Assembly: GCA_964036195.1 (NCBI GenBank)
Contig: OZ038452.1
Coordinates: 27,415,785 to 27,479,784 of the forward strand
Direction: 5' to 3'
Source of the DNA: Sphaerolaimus hirsutus
Taxonomy: Eukaryota; Nematoda; Chromadorea; Monhysterida; Sphaerolaimidae
DNA: 64,000 nt
Shown here: one piece after another, positions 10,120 through 22,737 of the stretch
Position numbering within the stretch: position 1 is the first letter of the stretch
Layout: each line of letters starts with the position of its first letter
Notes under the pieces: generated by a model
What the model was told of the DNA's origin: nothing
Database searches by the model: none
The model's input: only the letters and a program-made list of their open reading frames with translations
Program-made: the position numbers and the translations under genes

Positions 10120-10437
10120 AACGCGTTTTTTGAGTTTTGGGAAAATGTAGCGCTAATTTCACCACGCCAGTTAAAATTGTGAACGCTAATTTCAAGAATG
10201 GGCGCTCTTAAATGAAATACCGCGGTAGTAAATTTTTATCAACTATATCTATTTCAAATGTTTGTGTATTCCTAAAAAACACGTTGCGCATAAAAAAGTG
10301 TCAAACCAAAGTTTCTAAGTTTGCTGGGCTATTAAAAAGTTGCAAAAATACAGGAAGTTAGTTGCTATACTGATATAGCGTGCAGCTTGGGCCGCGAGCA
10401 GGCCTCCTGTAATTCCAAGCCATAAGTAAATTCTGGA

Positions 10438-11085
10438 CTAAAATATTTCTACTGGGGGTAATTTATGAAAAATTTTCACCAAAAATAAAATTTGCAGTTG
10501 TGGGGATGTTTTTTGTCACAGCGGGGCAAAATGGCATGTAATCCAGCGAAAAGTAGCAAAAAGTTATTTTCTAAGCCGCAGGGGACATTGAGCATATCAA
10601 GAAGCAGGGGTTTTCAATTGAAAACCCCCTCTAAAAGATACCCCCGGCTACAGAAGGGTGGCCTTCGGAGCCGAGGCGGTTTTGTTGCCTTGCGTTCCCT
10701 TCTGGGGTATAATAAATACTGTACATATGTACAAATCTAACGGTGTTGTATTTTGAGGGTGGTCGAAACTGATTGAAACATGAAGATTACGGGTTCAACA
10801 GTTTCACAATGTTGAACTCCAGCTCAACCCATAAATTCAGTGGGATTTCTACCGGGGTCTAATTAACAGAAAATTTATGCCAAAAAGTAAAGTTTTGGGG
10901 TAGTGGGGATGATTTTTTGTCATGTGCAGATAAATTGTCATGGCATGTACACAACAACTACGCATTTTGCAAAGGTCGAGGACATTGAGCTCGCTCAATG
11001 TCCTCGGACCTGGAGCGAAATTCGGAGTTGTTGTGTACATGCCATGACAATTTATCTGCACATGACAAAAAATCATCCCCACTAC
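10438..11085. repeat. Paired copies of a palindromic repeat
   Basis: A long palindrome spans about 10,900-11,085 (arms GTAGTGGGGATGATTTTTTG and complement; inner palindrome GAGGACATTGAGC around 10,977-11,007). A related half copy lies at 10,438-10,585 (GGGGATGTTTTTTGTCA...GGGGACATTGAGC). The region between them is GC-richer and shows no gene. Confidence 0.7.
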
Positions 11086-11090
11086 CACTA

Positions 11091-11397
11091 CTAGGAGGGT
11101 TTAAGGTTAAAAGTTATGTAAACAACATAACCTCTAAAATGCTTCCATAAAGAAATTTATTTGGGGTGAATGAAAAAGTGAAAATTTTGTCAAATTTTGT
11201 TCCTGAAATGACATCATTTTGACATCATAGAATTCACCCCAAGTAAATTTCCTTATGGAGGCATTTAAGAGGTGATGTTGTTCACATAACTTTGAACCTT
11301 AGACCATTCTCTAGTGAACTTTGTAAACCAACTTTGTAAGTGTGACACAAAAAAATGGTTTAAAGTGAAATTTTCATTCTACCATTTATGTGACAGG
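11091..11397. repeat. Foldback element, family shared with 20.1 kb
   Basis: Arms AGGGTTTAAGGTT...GGGGTGAATG and complement. The right flank (AAACCAACTTTGTAAGTGTG, then TTTAAAGTGAA) matches the right end of the fuller copy at 20,072-20,442. The left end seems to have been lost next to the palindrome at 10,900-11,085. Confidence 0.65.
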
Positions 11398-12944
11398 GTG
11401 GGTGCCCTACTGAAAAAAACTTTTTGTGGCTGAAAAAGTGTCCCAACCCGATTCAGTTTTATATTAGGTATGTTGTTGCAACATTTTTTAATGCAGTTGG
11501 GTGATGAACTTGTTTTGGGACACTTGGGTTGTTTTTAGAAAATGGTCAACTTTATATGCAGTGACCCATGCTTTAGTGGGTCGTTGGCAGCCGCCCCACT
11601 GGTGTATCGTGAGGGGGGTTGTTGGTAAGACATCCCCCAAATTTCAACTTTATACCGCCATCACAGCTGGATATATGGCTCTCGTAGTGTAGCCAATCCA
11701 GTGGGTGGTGAACTTGTTTGGGACACCAAAAACGCCAAAAAAATTTTTGCATATAGGGCAACCCACCCTGTAGTGAGTCGCCGCACCTCCCCCATTGTTA
11801 GGGAGTAGAGGGGTCTTACAACTTTATATATATACAAAGTTTCAGCTTTTAAACACCATCATGGACGGAGATATTGCATTCGAAGTGAAATAAAAAATGG
11901 GTGGTGAACTTGTCCGGGAAGGTGTTTATAGAAATAGTGCATACCTATTTTTGTTTTACAATAAAAATTTCTGACAGGAAAAAATGCAGGCAAGCTGCTG
12001 CTCTTGCCCGCTGAATATTATAATGTAAAACAATGCAATATCGCTATTAATAGTGTACTTTGGAATATAAATTTTACACAAAAATGCTATTAATCAAATG
12101 ATATTGTTGAATATAAATATCACACTGTTTCTTTATGCACCGCAGATGCAGAGTGCAGAATAAATTGATATGTGCATAAGTATGTGTACTGTGTAGGGAA
12201 TTTCTTCAAATCATTTTTTTAAACGTTGTTAAATAAAATGCACTTCAATTAAACAAAATTAAATTAAAAAATTTTTAAACAGCAGTCAAAATTTTTAGTA
12301 TTGGTTTACTAGGTATTTCTGCATATAATTTCAAATACAGGTGAATATTGCAGGTTGTTTTCATAGGTATTGTTGTATTTTTAGTGACAAACCTTCCATT
12401 TCTGTATTTTACCATGCAATAACAAGATATGATATGTTTAGTAAATATATAAGGTCAGCAGATGTGATTCTGAAGTAAATATGAAACGTTTTTCTCAATG
12501 TATTAATCTTCTCTTCTCAGTTTACTAGAGCACTGTTCTGTGTCCAAATTCACTTGAAGTCATTAATGTTCACTAAATGGTGATAAATGCACCAAGTTAA
12601 CATGGAAGTTTTGTAGACCACTTGAAATCTTTACCATTAAAAGGCTCTACAGATATTATAATTATGTTCTCAATAGTTATGACAATACATTATAAATTAT
12701 CTTATATGTTTAATCATCTTAGTTTTGAGAAGAAGAAAAGAAAAAAAGAAAAAAACTGCCATGAATGAAAAAAGTTTTTTTCATTCCCTACTCAAGATTT
12801 TATTTAGCAAAACAATATTCCCCGTGATAATTATTTGAACATCTGGTGTGAAGTTTTGTCCTTTATAATGCGCTGGTCCACCATTGGTGCAATCACATGC
12901 TATAAACATTAGTACCCAGAATATCTGCACACACATTTGGAAAC
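11398..12944. other. Intergenic; relic of a hAT-type core and ShKT gene promoter
   Basis: Around 11,400-11,930 are decayed 'GGGTGGTGAACTTGT' phrases without a gene. 12,230-12,720 is a diverged copy of the core shared by the elements near 29.5 kb and 41.7 kb (GTTGTTTTCATAGGTATTGT, later CACTTGAAGTCATTAATGTTCA). A TATAAA box at 12,901-12,906 lies about 40 bp before the start at 12,945. Confidence 0.45.
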
Positions 12945-15338
12945 ATGAAGCTGTGGTGTGTCTTCCTTGTTCTGGCCATACTGGTAAGCAGCAGCAAGTA
13001 TTTCAATGTCTTTTTATCAGCTGGAATGCAAACTAAGCAGAATGTGGCACATCACATTTGAACAGGTCTTCAGCCAATGCACATCAGGTGGCTCCAATGG
13101 GCAAAATGACAATGAAGACAACGACAATGACCAGGAAGGTGGCAATGGCAACCAAGGCAACCCCGACCAGCAAGGTGGAAATGGCAACCAAGGCAACCCC
13201 GACCAGCAAGGTGGAAATGGCAACCAAGACAACCCTGACCAGCAAGGTGGCAATGGCAACCAAGGAGCTGCCAATGGAGAGCGTGGTTAACTATCTACCT
13301 CTATACCTGTTTACCATATTTTGTGCCTGTTTTTTAGATAACCAAAAACTGTGTGAAAGTCCATAATCTGCAAAATCTGGGATAATTTAAAAAGGACAAA
13401 GAATGTAGAAGTGGTCAAGGATCTGAAACAAGCACGTTGTGTAGAAGTCTCCAATGGGGTGGGGGTGGGAGGATGGGCAACTCTCCCCAAATCAGCTGTC
13501 TACCATATTTCCTTGAATTACCCCCTCCCCTCGAAATACCCCCCCCCCAATTGAGTGTAAACAGAACGTACATCACAAAAGATGACGTTTGTGATTCAGG
13601 CAATGCAGAACACACGTTATAACAATGACTGTGTGACGTTAGAACAGTGTTCATACCATCTACTGTCTTTCCTCGAAATACCCCCCCGGGGGTTTATTTT
13701 TTCAGAGTGAAAATTTTGAGCAAAAAATGTGAAAAATGCAACAATATAATTTATAAGTTTTTACAGCCTTATATAAGGATGTAGATGGTATAAACGATGT
13801 TCTAACGTAACACAGTAAGTGTTTTGAACGTCTGTTATGCATTTCCCGGACCACAAATTCATAGTGTCCATTTTGAGGGGGGTATTTAGAGGAAATATGG
13901 TACCTATTTAAGTAGAGAAACACTTATTCTTGTCAATTATCGTTGCATTTTTCTATGTCTGCGTACCTTACAAACAACGAATTAGTACTGGGATTTAAAA
14001 AAATTTCTGGCAAAATAATTACCCCCCCCCCCTCGAATTACCCCACCCCCCCTCAAATTACCCCCCCCCCCCCTCGAAATACCCCCTCAAAAGTCTCACT
14101 CTGAAAAAATAAACCCCTGAGGGTATTTGGAAGAAATATGGTATCTATCCAGGCAGCTGCTCAGCTATCTATCTACCCAAGCTGGCAATCTATATAGCCC
14201 TACCCCCCCCCAGAAAAATTGTCATCTATATGTCCTACTCTGAAGTAGTGATAGAAAAGGCACTGGGAAATATGGAACCACACTGCATCGGCACCAGTGC
14301 CTATTTGAAAAAAAGTAGCACTGGCACCCTGGGGCACCAGCTGGCTACCGATGCTAGCACCAAAGGGACCGCACCTGATTGGAGCTTCCACAATGTTTAT
14401 CATGTATTTTCTCAGAGGCAGCACCTTCAGAACTGCATATTTCCATGAATTCTCTACTGATTTTGATCATGTCAAATGATCAGAATGATGTGGCAATCAT
14501 TTTATGAAGCAATTAGAATTAGTACAAATGATAGCTCAAATATTTAATATGCTCCAATATACTAGTCATTGGTCACTATTATCTACTGACTGGGTTGGAT
14601 GTTGTACTGAAAATGTTACTGACATAAATGCTCATAAACTGACAAAAAATTATGAACAAAATGACAAAACAAATGTAATATTTAAATGTAATATTTATTT
14701 AATATGAAAACAGCACAATTTTTGGTTCCTCTTCAGGAGGGTATGGCAGATTTCAAAGTATATTGTGATGGGATGTTTTTTTCCAAAATAGACTAAAACC
14801 ATTTGGGTATATTGCTGCTCTTGTAAATATGAATAAGCGCATGCTGTGGACATCATTTTACACCCTATGAAGACTCCGCTGGTGCCTTTCCTGGCGCCTT
14901 TTGCTTTGGCCCTGGTGCTAGCACCTTTGGCACCATCAAAAAAGGGCACTGCACCACACCCGCACTGGTGCTATTCTTTAAAAAATGGCAGCGGCACCGG
15001 CAGGGCACCCTAAAAGGGGCACCACACCACACCATCACCGATGCTGGTGCCATTCGTTGCCCAGCACTGTTGTCAAAATCCTGCATCTTCATTAGTCATT
15101 AACAACAGAACTACCTATTTTTTCATATTCATCATGAAATATGACTCTTTTGTGCATGTACTTGTGCATTTGTATACATATCATTCAGAGTTTGCACCTA
15201 AAGCACATATTTAATCCCAATCTTTGGTCAGGTGGCTGCAGGGACTATGCGAGCTGGTGTGCCCCCAAGTACAAGTCGTTCTGCAAGCCGGGCAAACACG
15301 CGTGGGAGTGGTGCAAGAAGATGTGCGGCAGATGCTAA
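12945..15338 (+). CDS. Secreted ShKT-domain protein with Gly/Asn/Gln-rich linker (three exons)
   Basis: Exons 12945-12983, 13066-13285 and 15232-15338 join in phases 0 and 1 and predict 121 aa. Exon 1 is a signal-peptide core (MKLWCVFLVLAIL). Exon 2 encodes an acidic stretch and four imperfect 12-residue repeats built on GGNGNQGNPDQQ. Exon 3 is one six-cysteine domain, C-x6-C-x7-C-x9-C-x3-C-x2-C, whose last three spacings are the ShKT signature. ShKT domains occur in cnidarian and nematode toxins but also in many non-toxic secreted enzymes and mucus proteins, so a toxin role is not shown. Intron 2 (1.9 kb) is full of repeats. Confidence 0.7.
13501..13902. mobile_element. Poly-C/G 'TACC[AG]TATT' MITE in the ShKT gene intron
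   Basis: Inverted ends TACCATATTTCCTTGAATTA and its near-complement ending at 13,902, with inner TCGAAATACCCCCC-type runs. One of at least ten copies of the family in the window. A second, partial copy follows at about 14,020-14,143 (GAAGAAATATGGTA end). Confidence 0.7.
14250..15075. mobile_element. Candidate element with GGTGCC/GGCACC minisatellite ends
   Basis: Both sides carry irregular GCACCAGTGCC/GGTGCTAGCACC units facing each other around an AT-rich core (14,455-14,860). The right end GCCCAGCACTG resembles a hAT terminus. No convincing target-site duplication was found. Confidence 0.45.
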
Positions 15339-15847
15339 GATGTGTACCCCCATCTAGCTTACTTTGGTGATGAATTACATGCTATTGTCAAATTGTCCTA
15401 ATGTCATGCTGATGATTTCTGTCCATGATTGTATTTTGTTTTGATGCATGGTTATTCAAATGTTCGTCAGTAGACAATAGGAAAGTGATACTGATTGTAA
15501 GCAGTTGTTACAAGTACTGAACTTTTCAAAATGATGTGTACAGGTGAATACCTTCATCTTTGCTCAGAAATGCATGGGTAAAGTACTTTTTTATCCAGTA
15601 CTGTAAAAGTATTGTTTTATTCATGGAAGGGTAAAATGTATTATTATCTTGGTACTTGCATAAATGTGTCTGCAAGTATTCTTCTAGGTCATTTTTGGCA
15701 TATATTTAGGTATGAAATTCAGTAGAAATTTTCCAACAAGAGAATGAATTCATTTCACTGAGTGTAAACAATGCAAATTTTTACAGGTGATAACATTTTA
15801 ATTGAAACATGACAAATTTGTGTGTGACTGTACATAACAAGTCACAA
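15339..15847. other. Intergenic, 3' flank of the ShKT gene
   Basis: AT-rich, no exon or repeat recognised beyond short homopolymers. Confidence 0.3.
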
Positions 15848-16218
15848 AATTGGCAGGGTACAATTGGGAGGGTACAATAGGGAGGGTACAATTGGGAGGG
15901 TAAAATTGGCAGGGTAAAATTCGGAGGGTAAAATTGGGAGGGTAATTGGGAGGGCAATTGGGAGGGTAAAATTGGGAGGGTAATTGGGAGGGTAAAATTG
16001 GGAGGGTAATTGGGAGGGTAATTGGGAGGGCAATTGGGAGGGTAATTGGGTGGGTAAAATTGGGAGGGTAAAATTGGGAGAGTAATTGGGAGGGTAAAAT
16101 TGGGAGGGTAAAGTTGGGAGGGTAAAATTGGGAGGGTAATTGGGAGGGCAATTGGGAGGGTAAAATTGGGAGGGTAATTGGGAGGGCAATTGGGAGGGTA
16201 ATTGGGTGGGTAAAATTG
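15848..16218. repeat. Minisatellite, GGGAGGGTAA(AA)TT units
   Basis: About 27 tandem units of 12-14 bp built on GGGAGGGTAATT / GGGAGGGTAAAATT. The long open frames across it on the minus strand (Pro/Ser/Leu-rich) simply translate the repeat. Confidence 0.9.
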
Positions 16219-16235
16219 GGATCACGCATTTTTTT

Positions 16236-16333
16236 GTGATGTGTGTGGTAGCGCTGGCATGCTTGGTGAAGCGTTCGGGAAGTGTTGGCGTGAAGACACT
16301 TCCCGACACTTCACCGCGCATCCACACACCCAT
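16236..16333. repeat. Imperfect palindrome
   Basis: GATGTGTGTGG...GTGAAGCGTTCGGGAAGTGT faces ACACTTCCCGACACTTCAC...CCACACACC: a stem of about 40 bp. The phrase TCGGGAAGTGT also occurs in diverged form near 280-325. Confidence 0.6.
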
Positions 16334-16633
16334 TTTTTGCTGTGAAAGTCACTACAGGTTACATTAGATGGTCAATCACAGGGGGGGGGGCTACAATTCC
16401 TCTAAAAAAAATTGTAAACAGATTACTTCTCCATTTGTTCAATCGACACCACAACCCTGTAGGATCTCGGCTCGACCATGAATGTATCCTAAAGTTGCCA
16501 CTGCGCCTGCCCTCGCCCAGTCTCATTCAAAGCTTGGATACCACTTGTTCGAGCCCATTTTCCATTGTCATCCATTTTGTCCCCATCAAACCAATATAGA
16601 GTGTTGTCTAAAATAACCATGCATCCTCTCCGA

Positions 16634-16855
16634 CCAGTGGGCAGTCCCAGACCCTGTAAAATGCCCTGTAAAATGTCAAATGTCATGCAAAGTGTCAAAA
16701 GTCATGTAAAATGTCCTGTAAAATGTCAAATGTCATGCAAAGTTTCAAAAGTCATGTAAAATGCCTGATAAATTGGCAAAGGTAAGTTTGACTTTTGACA
16801 CTTTGCATGACATTTGACATTTTACAGGGCATTTTACAGGGTCTGTGACTGACAC
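16634..16855. mobile_element. TGTAAAATGTC-family inverted-repeat element
   Basis: Left end GGGCAGTCCCAGACCCTGTAAAATG, right end CATTTTACAGGGTCTGTGACTGAC, with internal repeats of TGTCAAATGTCATGCAAAG. Same family as the introner-like elements at 5416-5893 and 57,208-57,473. Confidence 0.75.
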
Positions 16856-18725
16856 CAGGTCTCACCAAGGAGTAAGTTTCAGTATCCCACGCATTGGTTG
16901 TAGGATTGAACCTGTGTGAAAGTTACTAGCACAAATGGAGTTTCTACAGTTTTTTCATAGTACCAGATTTTTTCCGTGTAAACCACCCAGGTGTTATTCA
17001 GGGGTATTCTAGGTTTTGACCCTCTGGGGGTTGGATGGATAGCAATCGGTAGCTGGAAATTATTCTGGGGGGTTTGGTGGGGTTCGCGCGGGTTCAATAT
17101 ATAATGAGGCTTTTTCAGTGTAGAACAAAGAAAAGGGGGAAAATCGCTAAACGTAGGGGAAAAATAGCTCAAAATAGGTATATAAGAACATAAACGACTA
17201 AAAATAGCTCAAAATAGGCAGTTAGACACGTGAACTATCGATTATGGATGTGAAAATCTATAAAAAAAGTATGAAAATTAGCGATTTTGAGCAACAATAT
17301 ATTGAAGTAGATAGATAGATAGCCGAGCAGCCTCTAGGATAGGTAGATAGCTGGGCAGATTGGGGGTAACCCCCCAACCCCATTCCTATCCCTGGTGTTA
17401 TACAAAATTAACACACTTTTTAGCAACGTTTTTCAAAAATTGTATAACACCCAGGTGTTAGATCAATGTGGTGTTTTAGATGGAAACTTCACAAAACAAG
17501 CAAAACAGCTAAATATGGAGTGTAAAAGTGCCTCTGCGCTTTCATTTTCTATGAGCATCCCTACATGTTTTTTGTTCCCCGTGTGTAGCTAATTCGAAGG
17601 AAAAATGTGCTTGTCACAGAATTGAAAGTGTGGCGCCAGGCACAATATTCAGACAGTTCAAATTGAGTGGATGTTTTTTAACTGGATATAATGCTGTGTA
17701 ACACCCTGGGTGTTGTGCACGGGGTTGGTTTACACAGAGTAATACAGTAAACTTACTTAATACAACTTTGGTACCCATCCCCACCACAAACTATCAACTG
17801 GCCTTTGTGCACTGCGCAGTTGGCATGTCTCCTGCTGTGTGGCAAGGATGGCTCATTTTGCCATGTCCACTCAGCGCCCATGGACTCCACACCTGAGATG
17901 TTGATACAGGGGATTTTTTATTAGCATGGTACGCACAAAACATAAATGTAATAATTTGCATTCACATTTTGTTTTTCAGCCACATTTGAAACACAAGTAA
18001 CTCTTATTTTGGTGCTTTCTCAGCTATGTTGCTATTCTTGGCGGCAGCACATTTAGCACGGAAACCTACCATACTCATCTGAATAATTAACCAAAAATTA
18101 TAGTTTTTCATCGCAATATTTTGTTTGTTTTTTACTATGGAATTACGAAATAAATCACAAGATTTTAATCATGACATCATGGTAGGATTCTGTGCTTACT
18201 TTGGGGTGCGCCGAGTATACAAACTTCGGTTACACAACCGAAATAAATACGTTCGCCACACCGTAAACCGCAAACGGTGCGCATTTGTTACACCTTACCG
18301 CCGCCTCCCTGAGGCTCTTTCATATTCACGGTGCCGAGTAAAGAAGTAAAATAATCTGGCACGCTGCCAAAAAAATGAACGTACGTTAAAGCCACGCCCG
18401 GTCGTTCTTGACTCGTCCAATAAAAGTTTGGCAAGCGCCACGTAAATCTCTGGTGCACCCTAGAAAACTGGGGCCGCGCTTTCGATCGGAAACTTCCGCT
18501 TTTTTATCCGTCGCAGTGCTAGATTTTCATCCGTTTTGCATACAAATTCAAACTTTTTTGATTCATTGGAAGGTAAAATATTTCGGCACCAAAGCCCGTG
18601 CCGTCTGTTATTTTGAATTTAAAAATTGTCAACGTTCCAGCCAGTTCACTAAAAAAATTTTAATACGCATTTTGACTTCGAAATAATATTGGTGAAACGT
18701 GGCGCGTGGAAAGTGATCTAAAAAC
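16856..18725. other. Intergenic, no gene recognised
   Basis: Contains scattered GTGTTATAC/AACACCCAGG phrases (17,395-17,715) and a repeat at about 18,057-18,230 (GGAAACCTACCATA...TGGTAGGATTCTGTG) that recurs at 58,155-58,260. No exon chain could be built. Confidence 0.35.
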
Positions 18726-18733
18726 GCCATGGC

Positions 18734-19297
18734 TAGGGTGTCAACAAAAACTTTTTGGCGGAAAACGGAAACGGAAACGGAAAAAAATTTGCACTTGCCG
18801 GAAAACGGAAACGGAAACGGAAAAAAATTTGCACTTGCCGGAAAACGGAAAACGGAAAAATGAAAGGCCGGAAAACGGAAACGGAAACGGAAAAATTTGC
18901 CAAATATATGCCGGAAACGGAAAAAAATTGCTGAAATGTTGCCGGAAACGGAAAAAAAATTGCAGAAATTTATCCAGAAATAACAAAATTTGCAGAAATT
19001 TTGCTAAAAATGGGAAAAATTCACATAATTGAGAGCATGCATGCATGTTTACCAGTTTGGCTGAAACAGAAAACCAAAAAATGAGCTGGAAAGTGAAAAA
19101 AGTTCGAAAAACAGATAATTGAACCGGAAAACGGAAAAAAAGACGGAAAAACCAAAAATTTAGCCGGAAAACGGAAAATGAGCTGGAAAAACGGAAACGG
19201 AAACGGAAAAAAATTTAACAGCCGGAAAACGGAAACGGAAACGGAAAATAATTTGCCTGCGGAAAGCGGAAACGGAAAACGGAAAGTTGACACCCTA
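18734..19297. mobile_element. hAT-type element with CGGAAA minisatellite arms
   Basis: Terminal inverted repeat TAGGGTGTCAAC, flanked by an exact 8-bp duplication GCCATGGC (18,726-18,733 and 19,298-19,305). The interior is made of GGAAAACGGAAACGGAAACGG units facing outward from an AT-rich centre. 564 bp, no transposase. Confidence 0.9.
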
Positions 19298-19305
19298 GCC
19301 ATGGC

Positions 19306-20071
19306 GCTTTTACAATACAAGTTATGGGCTTGCTCACGCTTTACAATTAAATCTACCATATCCCATCGAATAAAGAATAGAAAAATTCTCAACATCTACC
19401 TAAGACTGCTAAAACTGCGTGTGGCATTGTCACAGATACTCACGTTGGTGCTTGATGGAATGTAGGCTTTTATTATAACTTCCATTCATTCATCACTTTA
19501 TCCATTCATCATTTGAAATGCTGTTCTTGTAAACTGCGTCCGGATCAAGTCCGGCAGTCAGTTTACAAACTTACAATTGACGCCGGATCTCCCGCTATGG
19601 GGGGCATATAAACCTGTATTTTTGGGGAAATATAGACGACACCCCCCTCTACTATATACCAATTGAGGGGCAGCGGCGACCCCCCGATGTAGGGTAACCG
19701 CGTAGGCAACAAATTTACTGCGATTTTCGCTGTCCGCGTCAGGTCCGGCACCCAGTGAATTTCCGCCACTTTGGGTTCCGGACCTATAGATAAGCGGGCA
19801 CAACGAAGTTGGAACTTGGTGGGGATAAAACCGACATCCCCACCACACTGTGCACTACTTCAAGTGTCAGCAGCCAGCCAAAAGCAATGCTCATCACACA
19901 TTATCCATTTAAAGCTGTGTGCGCATCATGTCCGGCACCCATTGGCCTTTTCAAAAAAGTAGGCAATGGATAACTCATTTTACAATATAATAGCACAGTA
20001 GCACACCATACCATGCTATGAAATCGGCTTTTTCTGCAACTGCTTAACAGGAACTCTACACCCGCCCCCTC
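19306..20071. other. Intergenic; decayed GTCCGGCACCCA repeats
   Basis: Phrases like AAGTCCGGCACCCAGTG recur here (19,540, 19,745, 19,930) and at 20,750, suggesting one old element broken by others. No gene seen. Confidence 0.35.
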
Positions 20072-20442
20072 TAGTCACATACAAAAAGTTACCACAAATC
20101 AATTTTTTTCAATGACACTTGAAAAGTTGGTTTAGGATGCCCTCTAGGGGAGGGTTTAAGGTGTAAAATGGCGTAAACGACCTTACCCCAAAAATGTCTC
20201 ACTGAAGAATTTAAATGGGGGTGAATGCAATGACGTCATTTATGACATCATTACAGTACAAAATGATGTCATAAGTGACGTCATCACATTCACCCCCATT
20301 AAAATTCCGTGGTGAGGCATTTTTAGGGTAAGGTCTTTTACGCAATTTTATACCTTAAACCCTCACAAAGAGGGCATCCTAAACCAACTTTAAAAGTGTA
20401 AAACAAAAAATCAATTTAAAGTGAATTTTCGGTATGTGACTC
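20072..20442. mobile_element. Foldback element (fuller copy of the 11.1 kb family)
   Basis: Ends TAGTCACATAC / GTATGTGACT; arms contain AGTTGGTTTAGGATGCCCTC, GGTTTAAGGT and GGGGGTGAATG, closing on a centre with ATGACATCATT. The arms run about 170 bp each. Confidence 0.8.
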
Positions 20443-22204
20443 TAAGCCTAAGGGGTTGCGGTGTTACCATTCAGCGGTGCTGAACAGGAAATTCCACTGT
20501 ATTTCACAAAATGGTATGGTACTGTGGAATTTTAATAATTACTAAAAAAATGCTTTTTATTGTAAATACCATCAAAATATTCCACTGGCGGAAAAAATCA
20601 ATAGGAGACAGAAATTTGAGGTGAGCGACACCTTTGGTGAGACGCTGGTGCCCTCCCCGCAGTGTACAATAGGATCGGGGATGTCGGCTATATCCTCCCA
20701 AGTTTCAACTCCATCATGCCCGCGTTTCTGTAGGTACGGCACCCAAAGTGGTCGAAATCCACTGGGTGCCGGACTTGATGCGGACAGATAAAATATCGAT
20801 TTTTTACTGCATATACGGCGACCGACATTTAGGTGGGTCGCCGGCGTACCCGCGTTAGTATATAGTAGGGGGTGGATGTGGGCTACATCCTCCCCAAATT
20901 TGACATCTTGACTCCCACCATAGCGGGAGATCAGGGGCCAGATTCAATTCTCGCGTAATGCGCCCTACACGCCCGAAATCGGGCAGCCTCCCTACAGATT
21001 GTTTACGGTTGCCCGACACGCACGCACCTCCCGACAACACAATTCAATTGCGTGTCGGGAGACGCAATTCGGGTGTAGGGCAGACGTACGACTGCCAGAA
21101 AATTGCAAAAAAGATAAATCTGAAAAAAATAATGAAATCTATACGTCGGTCATTATGATTGCATATGCGTATCCTGCTTTCAACTGTATCTATAGAGATT
21201 ATATAGAGTTATTTTAACTTAGTATTCGCTGTGTTTTTGTGGAAATAATGAATTCATATGATTTCGATTCACTTTTTTCATATAAAAATAGCAGATGGGT
21301 ATATTTTTCCGTTGATTGGGTTTTGGACGCGTTCAGAGTGGACACTCCTGTATTGGGGCCACACACGCTAGTTGACATCGACACCAAATGTCAACTGGTG
21401 CCGATCCCGATTCAAAGCTTGTTGACGAGTGGACGAATGACGTTCAAACGCAAGCTTTGAATTGGGAACCGCACCAGTTGACATTTGGTCTCGATGTCAA
21501 CTAGCGTGTGTGGGGCCATATGGGGAGTTCCATTCTAAAAGTTCACAAGCGTCAAATCCAGAAAAATCGAGTTAAGCGTGGATTTGAGATCCACGTATAG
21601 TTTTTCACATTATAGAAAAAAATCAGCGTTATAGTCCATTTCGTTCCCAAGATACAGTGGTACCGATTTTCAAAAAAATCGCAATTTTCACATCGAAAGT
21701 TCACATATCCATGACCAATCCCCCATGAAAAACAGGACTTTCACATCGAAAATGCATAAATCCAACTCAGACCGCCGGAGTTTCATATGGAAAATGCACA
21801 TCCAAAAAATAGTTTCATTTCCAAAAATGCATACGTGAATTTCCAAATCTATTTTGCACTATAAATCAAATATGCGTGCATATATTGATTTGAAAATTTA
21901 GGTTCAGGTACTTTCAGACACGGGCTTTGCAGTGATGTAATTCGTTTTTGCCTACGATGCACCGTTAAGAAGTTATTTAACATTTAATTTCAAATGTTCA
22001 GATTTGTTCCCAATTTTGGGTGACTTACAAAATCTCACATAACTCCCTAAATACTTCCTGGTCAACAAAATTTGTGGTCACAAAAATTGTAGAGAAATGT
22101 CGGATCTATATGAAAAGTTCAAGGCAAGCTTATTCGCCCGAACACAGCACCGTCAGGCCATCATCAAACTTTAAAATGCGATTTTGAAAAATTGAAAATT
22201 GTGG
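20443..22204. other. Intergenic with two inverted-repeat elements
   Basis: 20,955-21,080: GCCCTACACGCCCGAAATCG against its complement CGGGTGTAGGGC. 21,355-21,525: CACACACGCTAGTTGACATC against complement, a family also present near 5,090-5,205 (partial), 22,738-22,892, 33,583-33,668 (partial) and 52,830-52,992. No gene seen. Confidence 0.55.
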
Positions 22205-22645
22205 ATATCGTATTACCTCGAAATACCCCCATGGGGGTTTATTATTTCGCCAGCAAAATTTGAGGGGGGGTTAATTCGAGGGGGGGGTTTATTCGAGGGG
22301 GGGGGGTTATTATTTCGTCAGAAATTTTCGTAAGGATCGTAGTAAATAGTAAACATTTGCGTACCCAAAATAGGTAATAAATGTGTCCAAACAGGATATA
22401 TTTGGACAAAAAACGTAGATAGCTACACAAACTACTCTATGTGTAGCTGTAATGCAAATTAACAGTAATATACATCATGTACATTGCGTACATGACGTAT
22501 TTATTATGTACATGACGTACATCATTCCGAAGGGGGGGGGTATTTCGAGGGGGGGGTTTATTATTTCCCCAGCCCATTTTGAGGGGGGGTTAATTCGAGG
22601 GGGGGTTAATTCAAGGGGGGGGATAATTCGAGGTAATACGGTATA
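22205..22645. mobile_element. Poly-G/C 'TACCGTATTACC' MITE (carries an empty hAT target site)
   Basis: Left end TCGTATTACCTCGAAATACC, right end TTCGAGGTAATACGGTA, many GGGGG runs. The interior around 22,390-22,410 contains ATTTGGAC joined directly to ACAAAAAACGTAG: the unoccupied version of the site at which the 31.5 kb hAT element is inserted in the sister copy. Confidence 0.8.
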
Positions 22646-22737
22646 TGCATTTTTAGAATGAAACTCACCATACTCTTGGCCGCCGGCTAAAACAGTTTTT
22701 GAATGTACCGTTTTTATGCTGTTGTTGCTCTAGCACA

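Noticed and set aside
15798-16333. Long minus-strand open frames rich in Pro, Ser, Leu
   Set aside because: They are translations of the GGGAGGGTAATT minisatellite, open in more than one frame.
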